Shown here piece after piece: positions 28,292-37,216 of a DNA stretch of 37,216 nucleotides. A program made the translations under genes and the position numbers. The stretch lies in contig JAATFW010000343.1 of the NCBI GenBank assembly GCA_015654985.1, positions 1 to 37,216 of the forward strand. Direction: 5' to 3'. Each line of letters begins with the position of its first letter. Within the stretch, counting starts at the first letter, position 1. The notes under the pieces are model-generated. The model saw nothing but the letters and a program-made list of their open reading frames with translations. It searched no databases and was not told where the DNA came from. This stretch comes from Sphingobacteriales bacterium. Lineage in GTDB: Bacteria > Bacteroidota > Bacteroidia > Sphingobacteriales > Sphingobacteriaceae.

Positions 28292-29990
28292 TTATCTTTT
28301 TATCAAGAGTTACAGATTTTACGCCTCTATCCTTTGCTTTTAACCATTGTTGAAGGGCAAGGTCCTCCTCTCCAAGGTTAAACAAAATATCTCCGTAATG
28401 TTCGTATTGGATTCCACTGTTGCTGTTGTTTTTTATCGCTTTTTCAATCCAGAAACGTGCTTCGGCAAATTTTTTCTGAGTAAACAATACCCAGGCATAG
28501 GTGTCTTCAAAGGAAGCATTTCCGGGTTGAAGTTCATTAGACCTGCGGGACATTTCTGCTGCGCGGCTAAGCCTTTCTCCTCTTAACGATAAATAGTAAG
28601 CATAATTATTCAGCGTATAAGCGTTAGACGGATCGAGCTGCAGCGCTTTTTCAAATGCCTCATCAGACTCTTTAAATTTTTTCAGGCTGTTTAAAGAATT
28701 GGCAAGGCTTGAATAAATCTGAGCTGTAAATATTTGGTTCCCGGGGTTAAGGCTGACTGCATTTTTTAAATAGCTAACCGCTTTTTCGTGATTATTGTTC
28801 TGAGCATAAGCCACTGCAGTAAAAAAATAAAGATCCGGTTCATGTGGAAACAGGGAAAGTGCTTCTTCTCCATCATTAATAGTATTCATATAATCATTTT
28901 GCGCGGTTTCAAGCTGCAGCAGTTGTGCCCATATCAGGTAAATATTTTTATTAAGAGAAAGGGCCCGCTTATACGATTGTTTAGCCTCTTCCAGCCTTCC
29001 TGACTGGAAAAATACATCTCCCTCCATTGCCTGTGCTTTCGGTTCCAAAGGGTGGACCCTTGCTGTAATTGACGCGAGTGTAAGCGCCTGCGAGAGTACC
29101 TCCGGTTCATTAAACCGTTTAAAATAGGAAAGTATTATTTGGATCTTAATATCGATCGGAAGTCTTTTATCCTGGAATGCCTGTTTTAGTTCGTTAAAAG
29201 CTTCTGTTGTTTTGCCCGATGCAACATAGGTATTTGAAAGCAAAAGGTGAATAAAAGAGTTTTCAGGCTCTATCTTCTGTGCTTTTCCTAATAAGACCTG
29301 AGCCTTTTCAGCTTCTCCGGTTTTAATATAGAGTTCACTTAGTGAAAGGTAATTGTCTATTTCCTTTGGCTCTTTTTTTATTGCCTTTTCAAGTCTGGTT
29401 ATTGCTGCTGCCGGATCTTCCAGCTTTAGCGATAGCCGTTTACGGGCTGCGTCAAGATCAGAAGATCTTCCAAAATGGTTTTCAATCTCCTGGTAAACAG
29501 CTTCAGCTTCTCCTGTCTTGTTAAGAAGGGAGTATGCATTGGCCTTATCATAATAATAGTTTTCAGTATCCGGATCCAGCCTGATCAGTTCATTGAATAC
29601 TAATATAAGTTGTTCAGCATCTGCTTTTTTTTTATAAATATCGGCTAAAAGGAGCCAGTACCACTTATTATCGGGGTTAACAGTAACTGCTTTCCGGGCA
29701 TAATCTTCTGCTTCAGCTTCCTTATTTTGAGAATTATACAGGTTTCCAAGTTCGTAAAGCGCCGCGTCATTCTGAGGATCTGCTTCTATCACTTTTTGAA
29801 ACCGGATGGCCGCCTGCTCTATGCGTCCTGAAGTTTTTTCCCTTAGTGCATTATAAAAATTCTCGTTAACACTATTGCTGTCGGCAGCACTCAATACTCT
29901 TCCGGTAACAATTACGGCCTTGCTTTTCTCCTGGCCCCAGGCAGTCGCTGAGAGTGTCAGTAACAGTAAAGTGAGAATTTTATTGATCAT
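28269..29990 (-). CDS. Tetratricopeptide repeat protein
   Basis: 573 aa with signal peptide and many TPR motifs (e.g. AFEKALQLDPSNAYTLNNYAYYLSLRGERLSRAAEMSRRSNELQP). Confidence 0.93.
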   Translation of the reverse strand: MINKILTLLLLTLSATAWGQEKSKAVIVTGRVLSAADSNSVNENFYNALREKTSGRIEQAAIRFQKVIEADPQNDAALYELGNLYNSQNKEAEAEDYARKAVTVNPDNKWYWLLLADIYKKKADAEQLILVFNELIRLDPDTENYYYDKANAYSLLNKTGEAEAVYQEIENHFGRSSDLDAARKRLSLKLEDPAAAITRLEKAIKKEPKEIDNYLSLSELYIKTGEAEKAQVLLGKAQKIEPENSFIHLLLSNTYVASGKTTEAFNELKQAFQDKRLPIDIKIQIILSYFKRFNEPEVLSQALTLASITARVHPLEPKAQAMEGDVFFQSGRLEEAKQSYKRALSLNKNIYLIWAQLLQLETAQNDYMNTINDGEEALSLFPHEPDLYFFTAVAYAQNNNHEKAVSYLKNAVSLNPGNQIFTAQIYSSLANSLNSLKKFKESDEAFEKALQLDPSNAYTLNNYAYYLSLRGERLSRAAEMSRRSNELQPGNASFEDTYAWVLFTQKKFAEARFWIEKAIKNNSNSGIQYEHYGDILFNLGEEDLALQQWLKAKDRGVKSVTLDKKINEKKFFE

Positions 29991-29995
29991 TAGTT

Positions 29996-30430
29996 TTAAA
30001 CTCCTGTATGTCCGTAGCCGCCAGTGCCTCTGGCTGTTTCATTTAATATTTCCACCTGCTCCCATATTGCCTGTTCATGTCTGGCAATGATCATCTGCGC
30101 AATTCTGTCGCCGTTTCTAACTGTAAAATCAATATCCGACAAATTTACCAGGAGGATTTTTACTTCTCCCCTGTAATCGGCATCTATCGTTCCGGGCGAA
30201 TTAAGAACAGTAATACCACTCTTTAACGCTAAACCACTGCGTGGTCGTATCTGGGCCTCATAGCCCTGAGGTAATTCCATGTATAATCCTGTTGGGATTA
30301 ATTTTCTCTGTAAAGGTTTAATGACCACTTCTTCCTCAGTAACAAAAGCCCTTATATCCATCCCTGCAGCATGGACAGTTTCGTAAGCCGGTAACGGGCT
30401 GTTTGATTTGTTTATAATTTTAATATTCAT
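29996..30430 (-). CDS. dut: dUTP diphosphatase
   Basis: 144 aa; [67 protein letters not shown]. Confidence 0.97.
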   Translation of the reverse strand: MNIKIINKSNSPLPAYETVHAAGMDIRAFVTEEEVVIKPLQRKLIPTGLYMELPQGYEAQIRPRSGLALKSGITVLNSPGTIDADYRGEVKILLVNLSDIDFTVRNGDRIAQMIIARHEQAIWEQVEILNETARGTGGYGHTGV

Positions 30431-30464
30431 TATTTAAAGGCTCAATTATAGTTTATTTTAATCT

Positions 30465-31970
30465 TTAGTTGCTTTTGCCCATCATGATGAGAAGCTCTTT
30501 TCTCTCTGTATAAAAAGCAATTCCTGCAAACAGTACAAGCAGGACATTGCCGGCAATAATATTCCTTTCAAATATATGGAACGAGATTATTACAACGACT
30601 AAAGCCAATACAAGATAAAAAACAGCTTTTTTAATATCATACGGTATAGGGTAATTTTTCTGTCCCAGGATATATGAAAGGACCATCATCACTGAATAAG
30701 CGATCAGCGAGATCCAGGCAGATGCCATATAACTGTATTTTGGAATAAAGAGGATGTTCAGTACGATCGTCAGAACTGCTCCAATCCCCGAAATATATAA
30801 GCCGTATTTTGTCTGGTCGGATAATTTATACCAGATCGACAAATTCATATATATGCCAAGGCTTACATAGCCGAAAAGGAGTATGGGTACTACACGGAGC
30901 CCCGACCAGTATAACATTCTTTCTGCATGATTATGTGCACGGATAAAATATTTCAGGAGTTCAATATTTGCAACGAGGGCAACGAAGATCAGGGAAATTG
31001 CAATGATAAAATAATTCATTATCCTGGCATATACCTCACCGGAATTTTTGTTTTTAGCATAGTTAAAGAAAAATGGCTCTGCACCTAAACGGAAAGCCTG
31101 GATAAATATGCTGAGGAAGATAGCTATTTTACAGCAGGCCCCATAAATACCTACCTGCTGACTGCTGATATCTGCAGGAAGAAGCTTGTCTAAAAAAAGT
31201 TTATCAGAGTTTTCGTTAATTATAAAGGAGAGATTGGCAATCAGTATCGGAAAACTGTACAAAAACATTTCCCTGATTACTTTAAGGTCAATAGCGAATG
31301 TAAGCTGCAAGAGTTCAGGGATCAAAAGCAGCAGGGTAACGGCACTGGCAATAAGATTTGAAATAAATACATAACCAACCCAGGCAGGTCTGAACCAATG
31401 AGCGAAAAAGGAAGATAGCGGCCATCCGTTTTTTATGATCATTGGTATTATAAACAGAAAGAACAGGTTGAGCCCAACAAAACAAAAAATGTTTATCAGC
31501 TTAAGGATGCTATATTTATATGGCCTTCCATTTGCCCTTAGTTTTGCAAAAGGAATTACAGAAAGTGCATCCAGGCAGAGTATCGCAATAAAGAACTTTA
31601 TAAATAATTCATAATCATGAAGGCTTGCAATGTTTTCATGGTGCATCCATAATGCAATATTTGCTGCTCCCGACAATGCTAAAACCGCAAAAAGAACCGT
31701 AACTACAGCTACTGTGAAAAAGGTATTGCTGTATACTTTTTCGTGATCGTTATATTTATTTAAAAACCTGAAGAAGGTAGTTTCCATTCCGAATGAAAGA
31801 ATTGCGTTCAGAATGGACGCCCAGCTATAAAGAGTTGTAAAGATGCCATATACTTTTGCAGGATATAAACCCACATAGATTGGGGTCAGAATAAAGTTTA
31901 AAAACCTTGATATAACAGTACTAATACCGTAGATAGCTGTTTGTCCTGCAAATTTTTTTAGAGTCGACAA
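30465..31970 (-). CDS. Oligosaccharide flippase / polysaccharide biosynthesis membrane protein
   Basis: 501 aa, multiple TM segments; FAGQTAIYGISTVISRFLNFILTPIYVGLYPAKVYGIFTTLYSWASILNAILSFGMETTFFRF. Confidence 0.88.
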   Translation of the reverse strand: MSTLKKFAGQTAIYGISTVISRFLNFILTPIYVGLYPAKVYGIFTTLYSWASILNAILSFGMETTFFRFLNKYNDHEKVYSNTFFTVAVVTVLFAVLALSGAANIALWMHHENIASLHDYELFIKFFIAILCLDALSVIPFAKLRANGRPYKYSILKLINIFCFVGLNLFFLFIIPMIIKNGWPLSSFFAHWFRPAWVGYVFISNLIASAVTLLLLIPELLQLTFAIDLKVIREMFLYSFPILIANLSFIINENSDKLFLDKLLPADISSQQVGIYGACCKIAIFLSIFIQAFRLGAEPFFFNYAKNKNSGEVYARIMNYFIIAISLIFVALVANIELLKYFIRAHNHAERMLYWSGLRVVPILLFGYVSLGIYMNLSIWYKLSDQTKYGLYISGIGAVLTIVLNILFIPKYSYMASAWISLIAYSVMMVLSYILGQKNYPIPYDIKKAVFYLVLALVVVIISFHIFERNIIAGNVLLVLFAGIAFYTERKELLIMMGKSN

Positions 31971-32010
31971 TTTTTATGATACGTTAAAGATCCCAGGAAT
32001 CAGGAACTGC

Positions 32011-32292
32011 TTATCCCGCTATCCTTTTTACCACCTCAAAATTACGATAGTTTTTTTGTTCGCCTTCAATAACCTGTACTTTTTCAATTTCTGCCCTGTC
32101 GGTCCCCTCATTACACCATTCCAGAAACGTTTCCAGGGAGAAGTCATCTCCTTCTGCTTCAATGTATACCGTGCCATCCGGCTGATTTATTATAAAACCC
32201 TTTACAGACAGTTGATCTGCTATCGCTTTTGTAGCTGCCCTTAAAGAAACCCTTTGTACTTTTCCGCTTATGGTGATGTTCAGATGTTTCAC
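32011..32292 (-). CDS. Acylphosphatase
   Basis: 93 aa; MKHLNITISGKVQRVSLRAATKAIADQLSVKGFIINQPDGTVYIEAEGD. Confidence 0.9.
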   Translation of the reverse strand: MKHLNITISGKVQRVSLRAATKAIADQLSVKGFIINQPDGTVYIEAEGDDFSLETFLEWCNEGTDRAEIEKVQVIEGEQKNYRNFEVVKRIAG

Positions 32293-32316
32293 GTTTGTTG
32301 TATTATGAATGATGCG

Positions 32317-33492
32317 TTACACCAGTTTCCTTACCCTTGATTCGGGAGTAAGCGATAACCTGTCGACATTGCTTATCAGATTCAGCCCCGGTTTCTTTCC
32401 CTTTTCGATACTCCCGTAGTCATGGTCAATTCCAAGGAAGCTGGCGCCGTTTATAGTTGCCCATTTAATGGTATCAGTTAACTGTAGTGATGGAAATGCT
32501 TTGTGCAATGTTTTTAGTTCGGATAATATGCAAAGCGTATCGTTAGATGCCAGGCTATCGGTGCCAAGCGTCAGGTTGAAATCATTAAAAAGGAACATTT
32601 CAACTTTTGGTAACCGGTTTTCTATATGAAGATTGGCATTCGGACAAAAACAAAAGCTGACATCCCTTTCGGACCGGCGGATAAAGTAAACATCTTTAAG
32701 GCTGGTATAGGTGTTATGCACAAGCAGTAATTTCTGGTGGCGTGGAAGAAGGGGAATAAAGCTTTGTACAGAATTACGGGCCTGTGCTTTAAAAAAATCG
32801 ATATTGATGTTCATCCCCTGGTAGAAATCAGGAAACTGCCCGGTTTTATACCTGAAAAGCTTATTTTCTTCTTCGCTTTCCTGATTATGTATGGAAAGGA
32901 GGCTTCCTGTTTCCCAGCAAAATTTGCTCATGTACCTGAATAATTCTTTGGAAACAGAGTAGGGTGCATGTGGTACCATTGAAGCCTTCAGAGGTTTGAA
33001 CTCTTCATAAAGTTCAGACCCTGCCCTGAAAATATCTTTGGCCTTCTCCGGTTCAAATCCGATAAGTTCGATAAATGTGTGATAATAAATAGAACTGTTC
33101 TGTTTGATTTCTTTAGAGTCAATCGTATTTGAAATATCTCCTACAGCCACAATCCCGTTTTCATACATTAGCTGATCAGCTTCGCGCATTGCTTCAGCAG
33201 ATTCTTTTTGAATGAATTGTTTTTTTGATTGTATTACCTGTTTAATAAAAGGAATGAGCCCGGTGTTTTTCGGTATTTTATTCCGGAGCGGGGATAGCTC
33301 CAGATGGCAATGGCAATTTACAAATCCAGGAACAATAAGTCCCTCGAATTTCTGTATTTCCCTGCCTGATAACTCCGGACTGTTCTCTTCATATAATCCA
33401 AGTATCTGGTGCTGATCAACAGCAACGGTTCCATTCTTAACAGGAGTGCCGGAAACAGGCAGAATATAATCTGCGGAATAATAGTTAACCAT
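32317..33492 (-). CDS. Amidohydrolase-superfamily metal-dependent hydrolase (deaminase-like)
   Basis: 391 aa; GLIVPGFVNCHCHLELSPL, MVPHAPYSVSKELF, FCFCPNANLHIENRLPKVEMF, TLGTDSLASNDTLCILSEL. Confidence 0.88.
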   Translation of the reverse strand: MVNYYSADYILPVSGTPVKNGTVAVDQHQILGLYEENSPELSGREIQKFEGLIVPGFVNCHCHLELSPLRNKIPKNTGLIPFIKQVIQSKKQFIQKESAEAMREADQLMYENGIVAVGDISNTIDSKEIKQNSSIYYHTFIELIGFEPEKAKDIFRAGSELYEEFKPLKASMVPHAPYSVSKELFRYMSKFCWETGSLLSIHNQESEEENKLFRYKTGQFPDFYQGMNINIDFFKAQARNSVQSFIPLLPRHQKLLLVHNTYTSLKDVYFIRRSERDVSFCFCPNANLHIENRLPKVEMFLFNDFNLTLGTDSLASNDTLCILSELKTLHKAFPSLQLTDTIKWATINGASFLGIDHDYGSIEKGKKPGLNLISNVDRLSLTPESRVRKLV

Positions 33493-33671
33493 ATTTAAGA
33501 ATTCCTAAATCCCATCATTCCCTTCGTGCATGAAATTTTTTAGTTGAAATTGAAAACAATAATAGGCATTTTTTTGTTTTATATTATTCTAAATACGCTC
33601 TTAACCTTCATATCCACGGAAATTCTGAAAAATAGTGAGTAATTAAAATGTAAAATCACCAGGCTAAGTGA

Positions 33672-33699
33672 GTTGTACGTTATAAGTTGTAAGTAATAA
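33672..33699. repeat. Third heptanucleotide array (GTTRTAA consensus), 4 units
   Basis: GTTGTAC GTTATAA GTTGTAA GTAATAA; same consensus as 6222-6277. Confidence 0.65.
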
Positions 33700-33821
33700 G
33701 TTCCGGCAAAGAGCATAAGAAATAATTCTTTATCGGTATCCTTAATCATCAGATTGCGCTTAAAATGAGGCTGTACGGCAAAAACGCCGGGCTTCGGAGG
33801 TCTTTTTATTGAATAAATAAG

Positions 33822-33829
33822 TATCTTTG
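33822..33829 (+). promoter_or_regulatory. Putative -7 promoter element for rlmN
   Basis: TATCTTTG, 4 nt before the GTG start at 33834; no good -33 TTTG found. Confidence 0.4.
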
Positions 33830-33833
33830 CGCT

Positions 33834-34886
33834 GTGAATGAGGTTGTTGAAAAAAAAGAGATAAGGAATCTATCCACGGAAGATTTAAAGAAATTTTTAG
33901 CTGAAGAAGGAGAGCCTGCTTTCAGGGCCAGACAGATCTCCGAGTGGCTCTGGATGAAGGCGGCAGCAGATTTTGATGAAATGAGCAACCTGTCTAAAGC
34001 CTTCAGGGAAAAGCTGAAAGACAGGTTTACATTAAATGTTGCCACGATTTACCAGTCGCAGTTCAGTTCTGATAAAACCATAAAGAATACATTTAAACTT
34101 GCCGACGGAAACATTATTGAGGGTGTACTTATTCCCGCACCCGAGCGTATGACTGCCTGTGTAAGTTCTCAGGTAGGATGCAGCCTGACCTGTAAGTTCT
34201 GTGCAACAGGATATATGGAGCGCAAGCGTAACCTTGATCCCGGAGAAATTTACGATCAGGTAGTACTTATAGACCGGCAGGCACGGCAGAACTATGGAAT
34301 TCCCCTGTCGAATATTGTATATATGGGAATGGGTGAGCCTCTTCTTAATTATGCAAATGTTTTGAAATCTATAGACAGGCTTACTTCTCCCGATGGCTTG
34401 AATATGGCTGCAAAGAGAATCACGGTATCAACAGCAGGCATCGCAAAGATGATCAGGAAACTGGGCGATGACCAGGTGAAGTTTAATCTTGCTCTTTCCC
34501 TTCATGCGGCAAATGATGAGAAGAGGAATGAAATTATGCCTGTAAACGAGCAGAATTCATTAAAGGCGCTTGCCGAAGCATTAAAATATTATTTTATAAA
34601 AACCAGGAATCCTGTTACCTACGAGTATATACTTTTCGATAACTTCAACGATGATTTGCAGGATGCTGCCGAACTGGCGAAGTTCTGTAAGCATTTACCC
34701 TGCAAAGTAAATATTATTGAATATAATCCGATCTCTTTTGCTTCTTTTCAAAATGCAGGAGAAGATAAGACAGAAGCATTTGCAGAGTATTTACGGAAGC
34801 AGGGTATCATAACCAATATCAGGCGCAGCAGAGGGAAGGACATAGATGCTGCCTGCGGGCAGCTTGCAATAAAAGAAAAGGCCTGA
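33834..34886 (+). CDS. rlmN: Dual-specificity 23S rRNA/tRNA (adenine-C2)-methyltransferase RlmN
   Basis: 350 aa radical SAM protein: CVSSQVGCSLTCKFCATGYMERKRNLDPGEI, YMGMGEPLLNY, RRSRGKDIDAACGQLA. Confidence 0.97.
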   Translation: MNEVVEKKEIRNLSTEDLKKFLAEEGEPAFRARQISEWLWMKAAADFDEMSNLSKAFREKLKDRFTLNVATIYQSQFSSDKTIKNTFKLADGNIIEGVLIPAPERMTACVSSQVGCSLTCKFCATGYMERKRNLDPGEIYDQVVLIDRQARQNYGIPLSNIVYMGMGEPLLNYANVLKSIDRLTSPDGLNMAAKRITVSTAGIAKMIRKLGDDQVKFNLALSLHAANDEKRNEIMPVNEQNSLKALAEALKYYFIKTRNPVTYEYILFDNFNDDLQDAAELAKFCKHLPCKVNIIEYNPISFASFQNAGEDKTEAFAEYLRKQGIITNIRRSRGKDIDAACGQLAIKEKA

Positions 34887-34911
34887 TCCCTTTGTTGTTC
34901 TGCAGCTTTTA

Positions 34912-35613
34912 ATGATGAATACTGTTTTAAAATACGCGGATGATTTCCTTTCCCTTTTTTTCCCTGATGTATGTTGTGGCTGTGGGCAAGCCCTTGTAAA
35001 AGATGAAACGGTTATCTGCACCGAATGCCTGTACCAGTTACCCTTTACGAATTTTCATTTACAGGAAGATAATCCTGTAGCAAGACAAATCTGGGGCCGT
35101 TTCCCTTTCGTATATGCCGGAGCTTGTCTTTATTTTCATCAGCACTCTATAGTTCAGCAACTGATTCACCGCCTGAAATACAATAATAAACAGGAAGCTG
35201 GCAGGTTAATAGGCAGGATATATGGCAGACAAATCAAAGAACAGGCAGCCTTTCATCATACAGATCTTATTATTCCTGTTCCATTACATAAAATGAGGGA
35301 AAGAAAAAGAGGATATAATCAGAGCGAATGTATCGCACAGGGCTTATCAGAAGTTCTGAATATTCCGGTAGACGCCATTAATCTCAGAAGGGATGTATCC
35401 ACACTTACCCAAACGCACAAGTCGCGGTTTTCGAGATATGAAAACATGAAGGAGGTGTTCAGCGTCATAAAACCGGAATATTTAAAGGGAAAACACGTGT
35501 TACTTGTGGATGACGTAATAACTACAGGGGCTACAATTGAGAGTTGTGCCACTGCACTGCTCTCTGTTCCCGATATAAAAATAAGTATTGCCGCAGCCGC
35601 ATTTACTGCCTGA
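34912..35613 (+). CDS. ComF-family phosphoribosyltransferase-like protein
   Basis: 233 aa; N-terminal Cys cluster (CCGCGQALVKDETVICTEC), IIPVPLHKMRERKRGYNQSE, VLLVDDVITTGATIESC. Confidence 0.93.
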   Translation: MMNTVLKYADDFLSLFFPDVCCGCGQALVKDETVICTECLYQLPFTNFHLQEDNPVARQIWGRFPFVYAGACLYFHQHSIVQQLIHRLKYNNKQEAGRLIGRIYGRQIKEQAAFHHTDLIIPVPLHKMRERKRGYNQSECIAQGLSEVLNIPVDAINLRRDVSTLTQTHKSRFSRYENMKEVFSVIKPEYLKGKHVLLVDDVITTGATIESCATALLSVPDIKISIAAAAFTA

Positions 35614-35723
35614 AAATTTTCTTACTGAAAATCAGCGTGTTGTGTGCCATGGAATTTTTTCTTTAAAATAAAGCAACTTTTTTTGAGTTTAGGAGTATAA
35701 GTAATTGAGAGCGTTAAATTAGA

Positions 35724-35775
35724 AAGAAAGAGCCGGAAAGCCCCCAAGGTAACCGGCCCTTTCTTCTTCTTTTAT
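35724..35775. terminator. Probable bidirectional terminator between convergent comF-like and response-regulator genes
   Basis: Stem AAGAAAG-A-GCCGG (35724-35736) / CCGGC-C-CTTTCTT (35753-35765) with one mismatch; pyrimidine/T-rich 3' flank on both strands. Confidence 0.75.
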
Positions 35776-35819
35776 TACAGAGCTCCCCGCTTCTTCTTTT
35801 CATCCGTCATTAATGTATT

Positions 35820-36239
35820 CTAATCTTTTTTTTCTTCCTCCAAAATTGTCGCAAGCTTTGCGTGCAGTTCTGCCGGGACAAAGGGTTTAGATATATAATC
35901 AGTCATACCCGACTTGCTGATCTCATCTATATCATTTTGCATGACAGAAGCTGTTAATGCAATAATGGGTAGCTTTTTAAACTGACCATTCCTGCTTTGC
36001 CTTATAATACCTGTTGCCTCAATCCCATTAAGAACCGGCATATGAATATCCATCAGCACAACATCGTATTGTTTTGCCTCAACTTTATCTACCGCTACCT
36101 GCCCGTTTTCTGCAAAGTCAGGCGTAATTCCCCACTTCGCAAGAAGTTTTTTTATAATGAACCTGTTAATTTCATTATCATCTACTACAAGGACATTTCC
36201 TGAAAGTTGCTTTTCTGATTCGGTGATGGGAGAAGACAT
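35820..36239 (-). CDS. Single-domain response regulator (receiver) protein
   Basis: 139 aa; VLVVDDNEINRFIIKKLLAKWG, DVVLMDIHMPVLNGIEAT, IIALTASV, SKPF. Confidence 0.93.
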   Translation of the reverse strand: MSSPITESEKQLSGNVLVVDDNEINRFIIKKLLAKWGITPDFAENGQVAVDKVEAKQYDVVLMDIHMPVLNGIEATGIIRQSRNGQFKKLPIIALTASVMQNDIDEISKSGMTDYISKPFVPAELHAKLATILEEEKKD

Positions 36240-36269
36240 TTTAAAAAGATTAAAAGAGCAATAAATTTT

Positions 36270-36307
36270 TTGATTCCGGATTGAGTTCTGTCAATATCCG
36301 GAATCAA
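36270..36307. other. Perfect 12-bp inverted repeat between glyA and the response regulator gene
   Basis: TTGATTCCGGAT (36270-36281) / ATCCGGAATCAA (36296-36307), 14-nt loop. Confidence 0.85.
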
Positions 36308-36316
36308 TATATGTTT

Positions 36317-37216
36317 TTATTTATATAAAGGATAAAGAGTCATCATTTCCTCTACTTTTTTTCTGATCCCACCAAGAGTAGCCTTGTTCTCCGGGTCTGT
36401 TATTACAGCATCAATCAATTCAATGATTTTTTCCATATGATCTTCCTTTAATCCACGGGTGGTAATGGCGGCTGTACCAATCCGTATCCCGGAAGTAACA
36501 AATGGCGACTTGTCATCGAAAGGAACCATGTTCTTATTAACTGTAATATGAGCCTGCTGCAGTGCAGCTTCTGCAACCTTTCCGGTTATGTTTTTATTTC
36601 TCAGGTCGATCAGCATCAGGTGATTATCCGTACCGCCTGAGATTATCTGATAGTTTCTGTCTGATAGCGCCTTTGCCATTGCAGAAGCATTTTTCTTTAC
36701 CTGGATTGCATATTCCAAATATTCATCGCTTAGTGCTTCACCAAAAGCGACTGCTTTAGCAGCAATAATATGTTCAAGCGGACCTCCCTGAGTTCCCGGA
36801 AAAACAGCCATATCCAGCAAAGACGACATCTGCCTGATTTCCCCTTTGGGTGTCTTCAACCCGAAGGGATTTTCAAAATCTTTACCCAGCATAATCATAC
36901 CGCCTCTCGGGCCTCTTAATGTTTTATGGGTAGTAGTGGTTACCACGTGACAATGCGGAAGCGGATCATCAAGGAGCCCTTTTGCGATAAGGCCTGCAGG
37001 ATGCGAAATATCTGCCAGCACCAGGGCGCCTATCCTGTCGGCCACTTCCCTGATAAACCTATAGTCCCACTCTCTGGAATAAGCAGAAGCACCGCATATA
37101 ATAAGTTTTGGCTTTTCAGTTAAAGCCACTTCTTCGAGTTTGTTATAATCAATCCGTCCGCTTTCTTTGTCTACTCCATAAAAGAAAGGAGTATAGAGCT
37201 TCCCGGATGAATTTAC
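36317..37216 (-). CDS. glyA: Serine hydroxymethyltransferase, partial (N-terminus beyond the right edge)
   Basis: [21 protein letters not shown]-lysine motif, [35 protein letters not shown]; the frame stays open to 37216. Confidence 0.96.
   Translation of the reverse strand, partial: VNSSGKLYTPFFYGVDKESGRIDYNKLEEVALTEKPKLIICGASAYSREWDYRFIREVADRIGALVLADISHPAGLIAKGLLDDPLPHCHVVTTTTHKTLRGPRGGMIMLGKDFENPFGLKTPKGEIRQMSSLLDMAVFPGTQGGPLEHIIAAKAVAFGEALSDEYLEYAIQVKKNASAMAKALSDRNYQIISGGTDNHLMLIDLRNKNITGKVAEAALQQAHITVNKNMVPFDDKSPFVTSGIRIGTAAITTRGLKEDHMEKIIELIDAVITDPENKATLGGIRKKVEEMMTLYPLYK

Noticed and set aside
35614-35640. Second hairpin (CTGAAAATTTTC...GAAAATCAG) after the comF-like gene
   Set aside because: Only weak AT pairing; the GC-rich hairpin at 35724-35765 is a better terminator candidate.

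Overview
This 37 kb window looks like a mostly conserved chromosomal core segment of a Bacteroidota genome, probably Sphingobacteriaceae-like (inferred from gene content, DUF families and TAnnTTTG promoters). Left to right it contains: an RND efflux permease (partial) and its adaptor; an M61 peptidase; a LutB-like LUD/4Fe-4S protein split by an apparent 1-nt frameshift; maeB-type malic enzyme, ruvA, the giant T9SS translocon gene sprA, gcvH, a VanZ-like gene, a tiny Cys-rich lipoprotein, and feoA-feoB; an SprT-like protease, an orphan lipoprotein, a DUF4198 protein, an OmpA-family lipoprotein and an MltD-like transglycosylase; gatA, two tandem TatA/E genes, an EnvC-like protein, DUF4292, a TPR protein, dut, a polysaccharide flippase, acylphosphatase and an amidohydrolase; rlmN, a ComF-like gene, an orphan receiver domain, and glyA (partial). 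I found no CRISPR array, tRNA/rRNA gene, transposase or prophage, and no convincing new multi-gene system. The points most worth a second look are a 25-bp near-perfect palindrome over the feoAB promoter, the lutB frameshift, three period-7 (GTTRTAA-like) tandem repeat arrays, a 44-aa cysteine-rich lipoprotein overlapping the vanZ-like gene, a DUF4292/TPR/EnvC/flippase cluster of possible envelope function, and several intergenic stem-loops.
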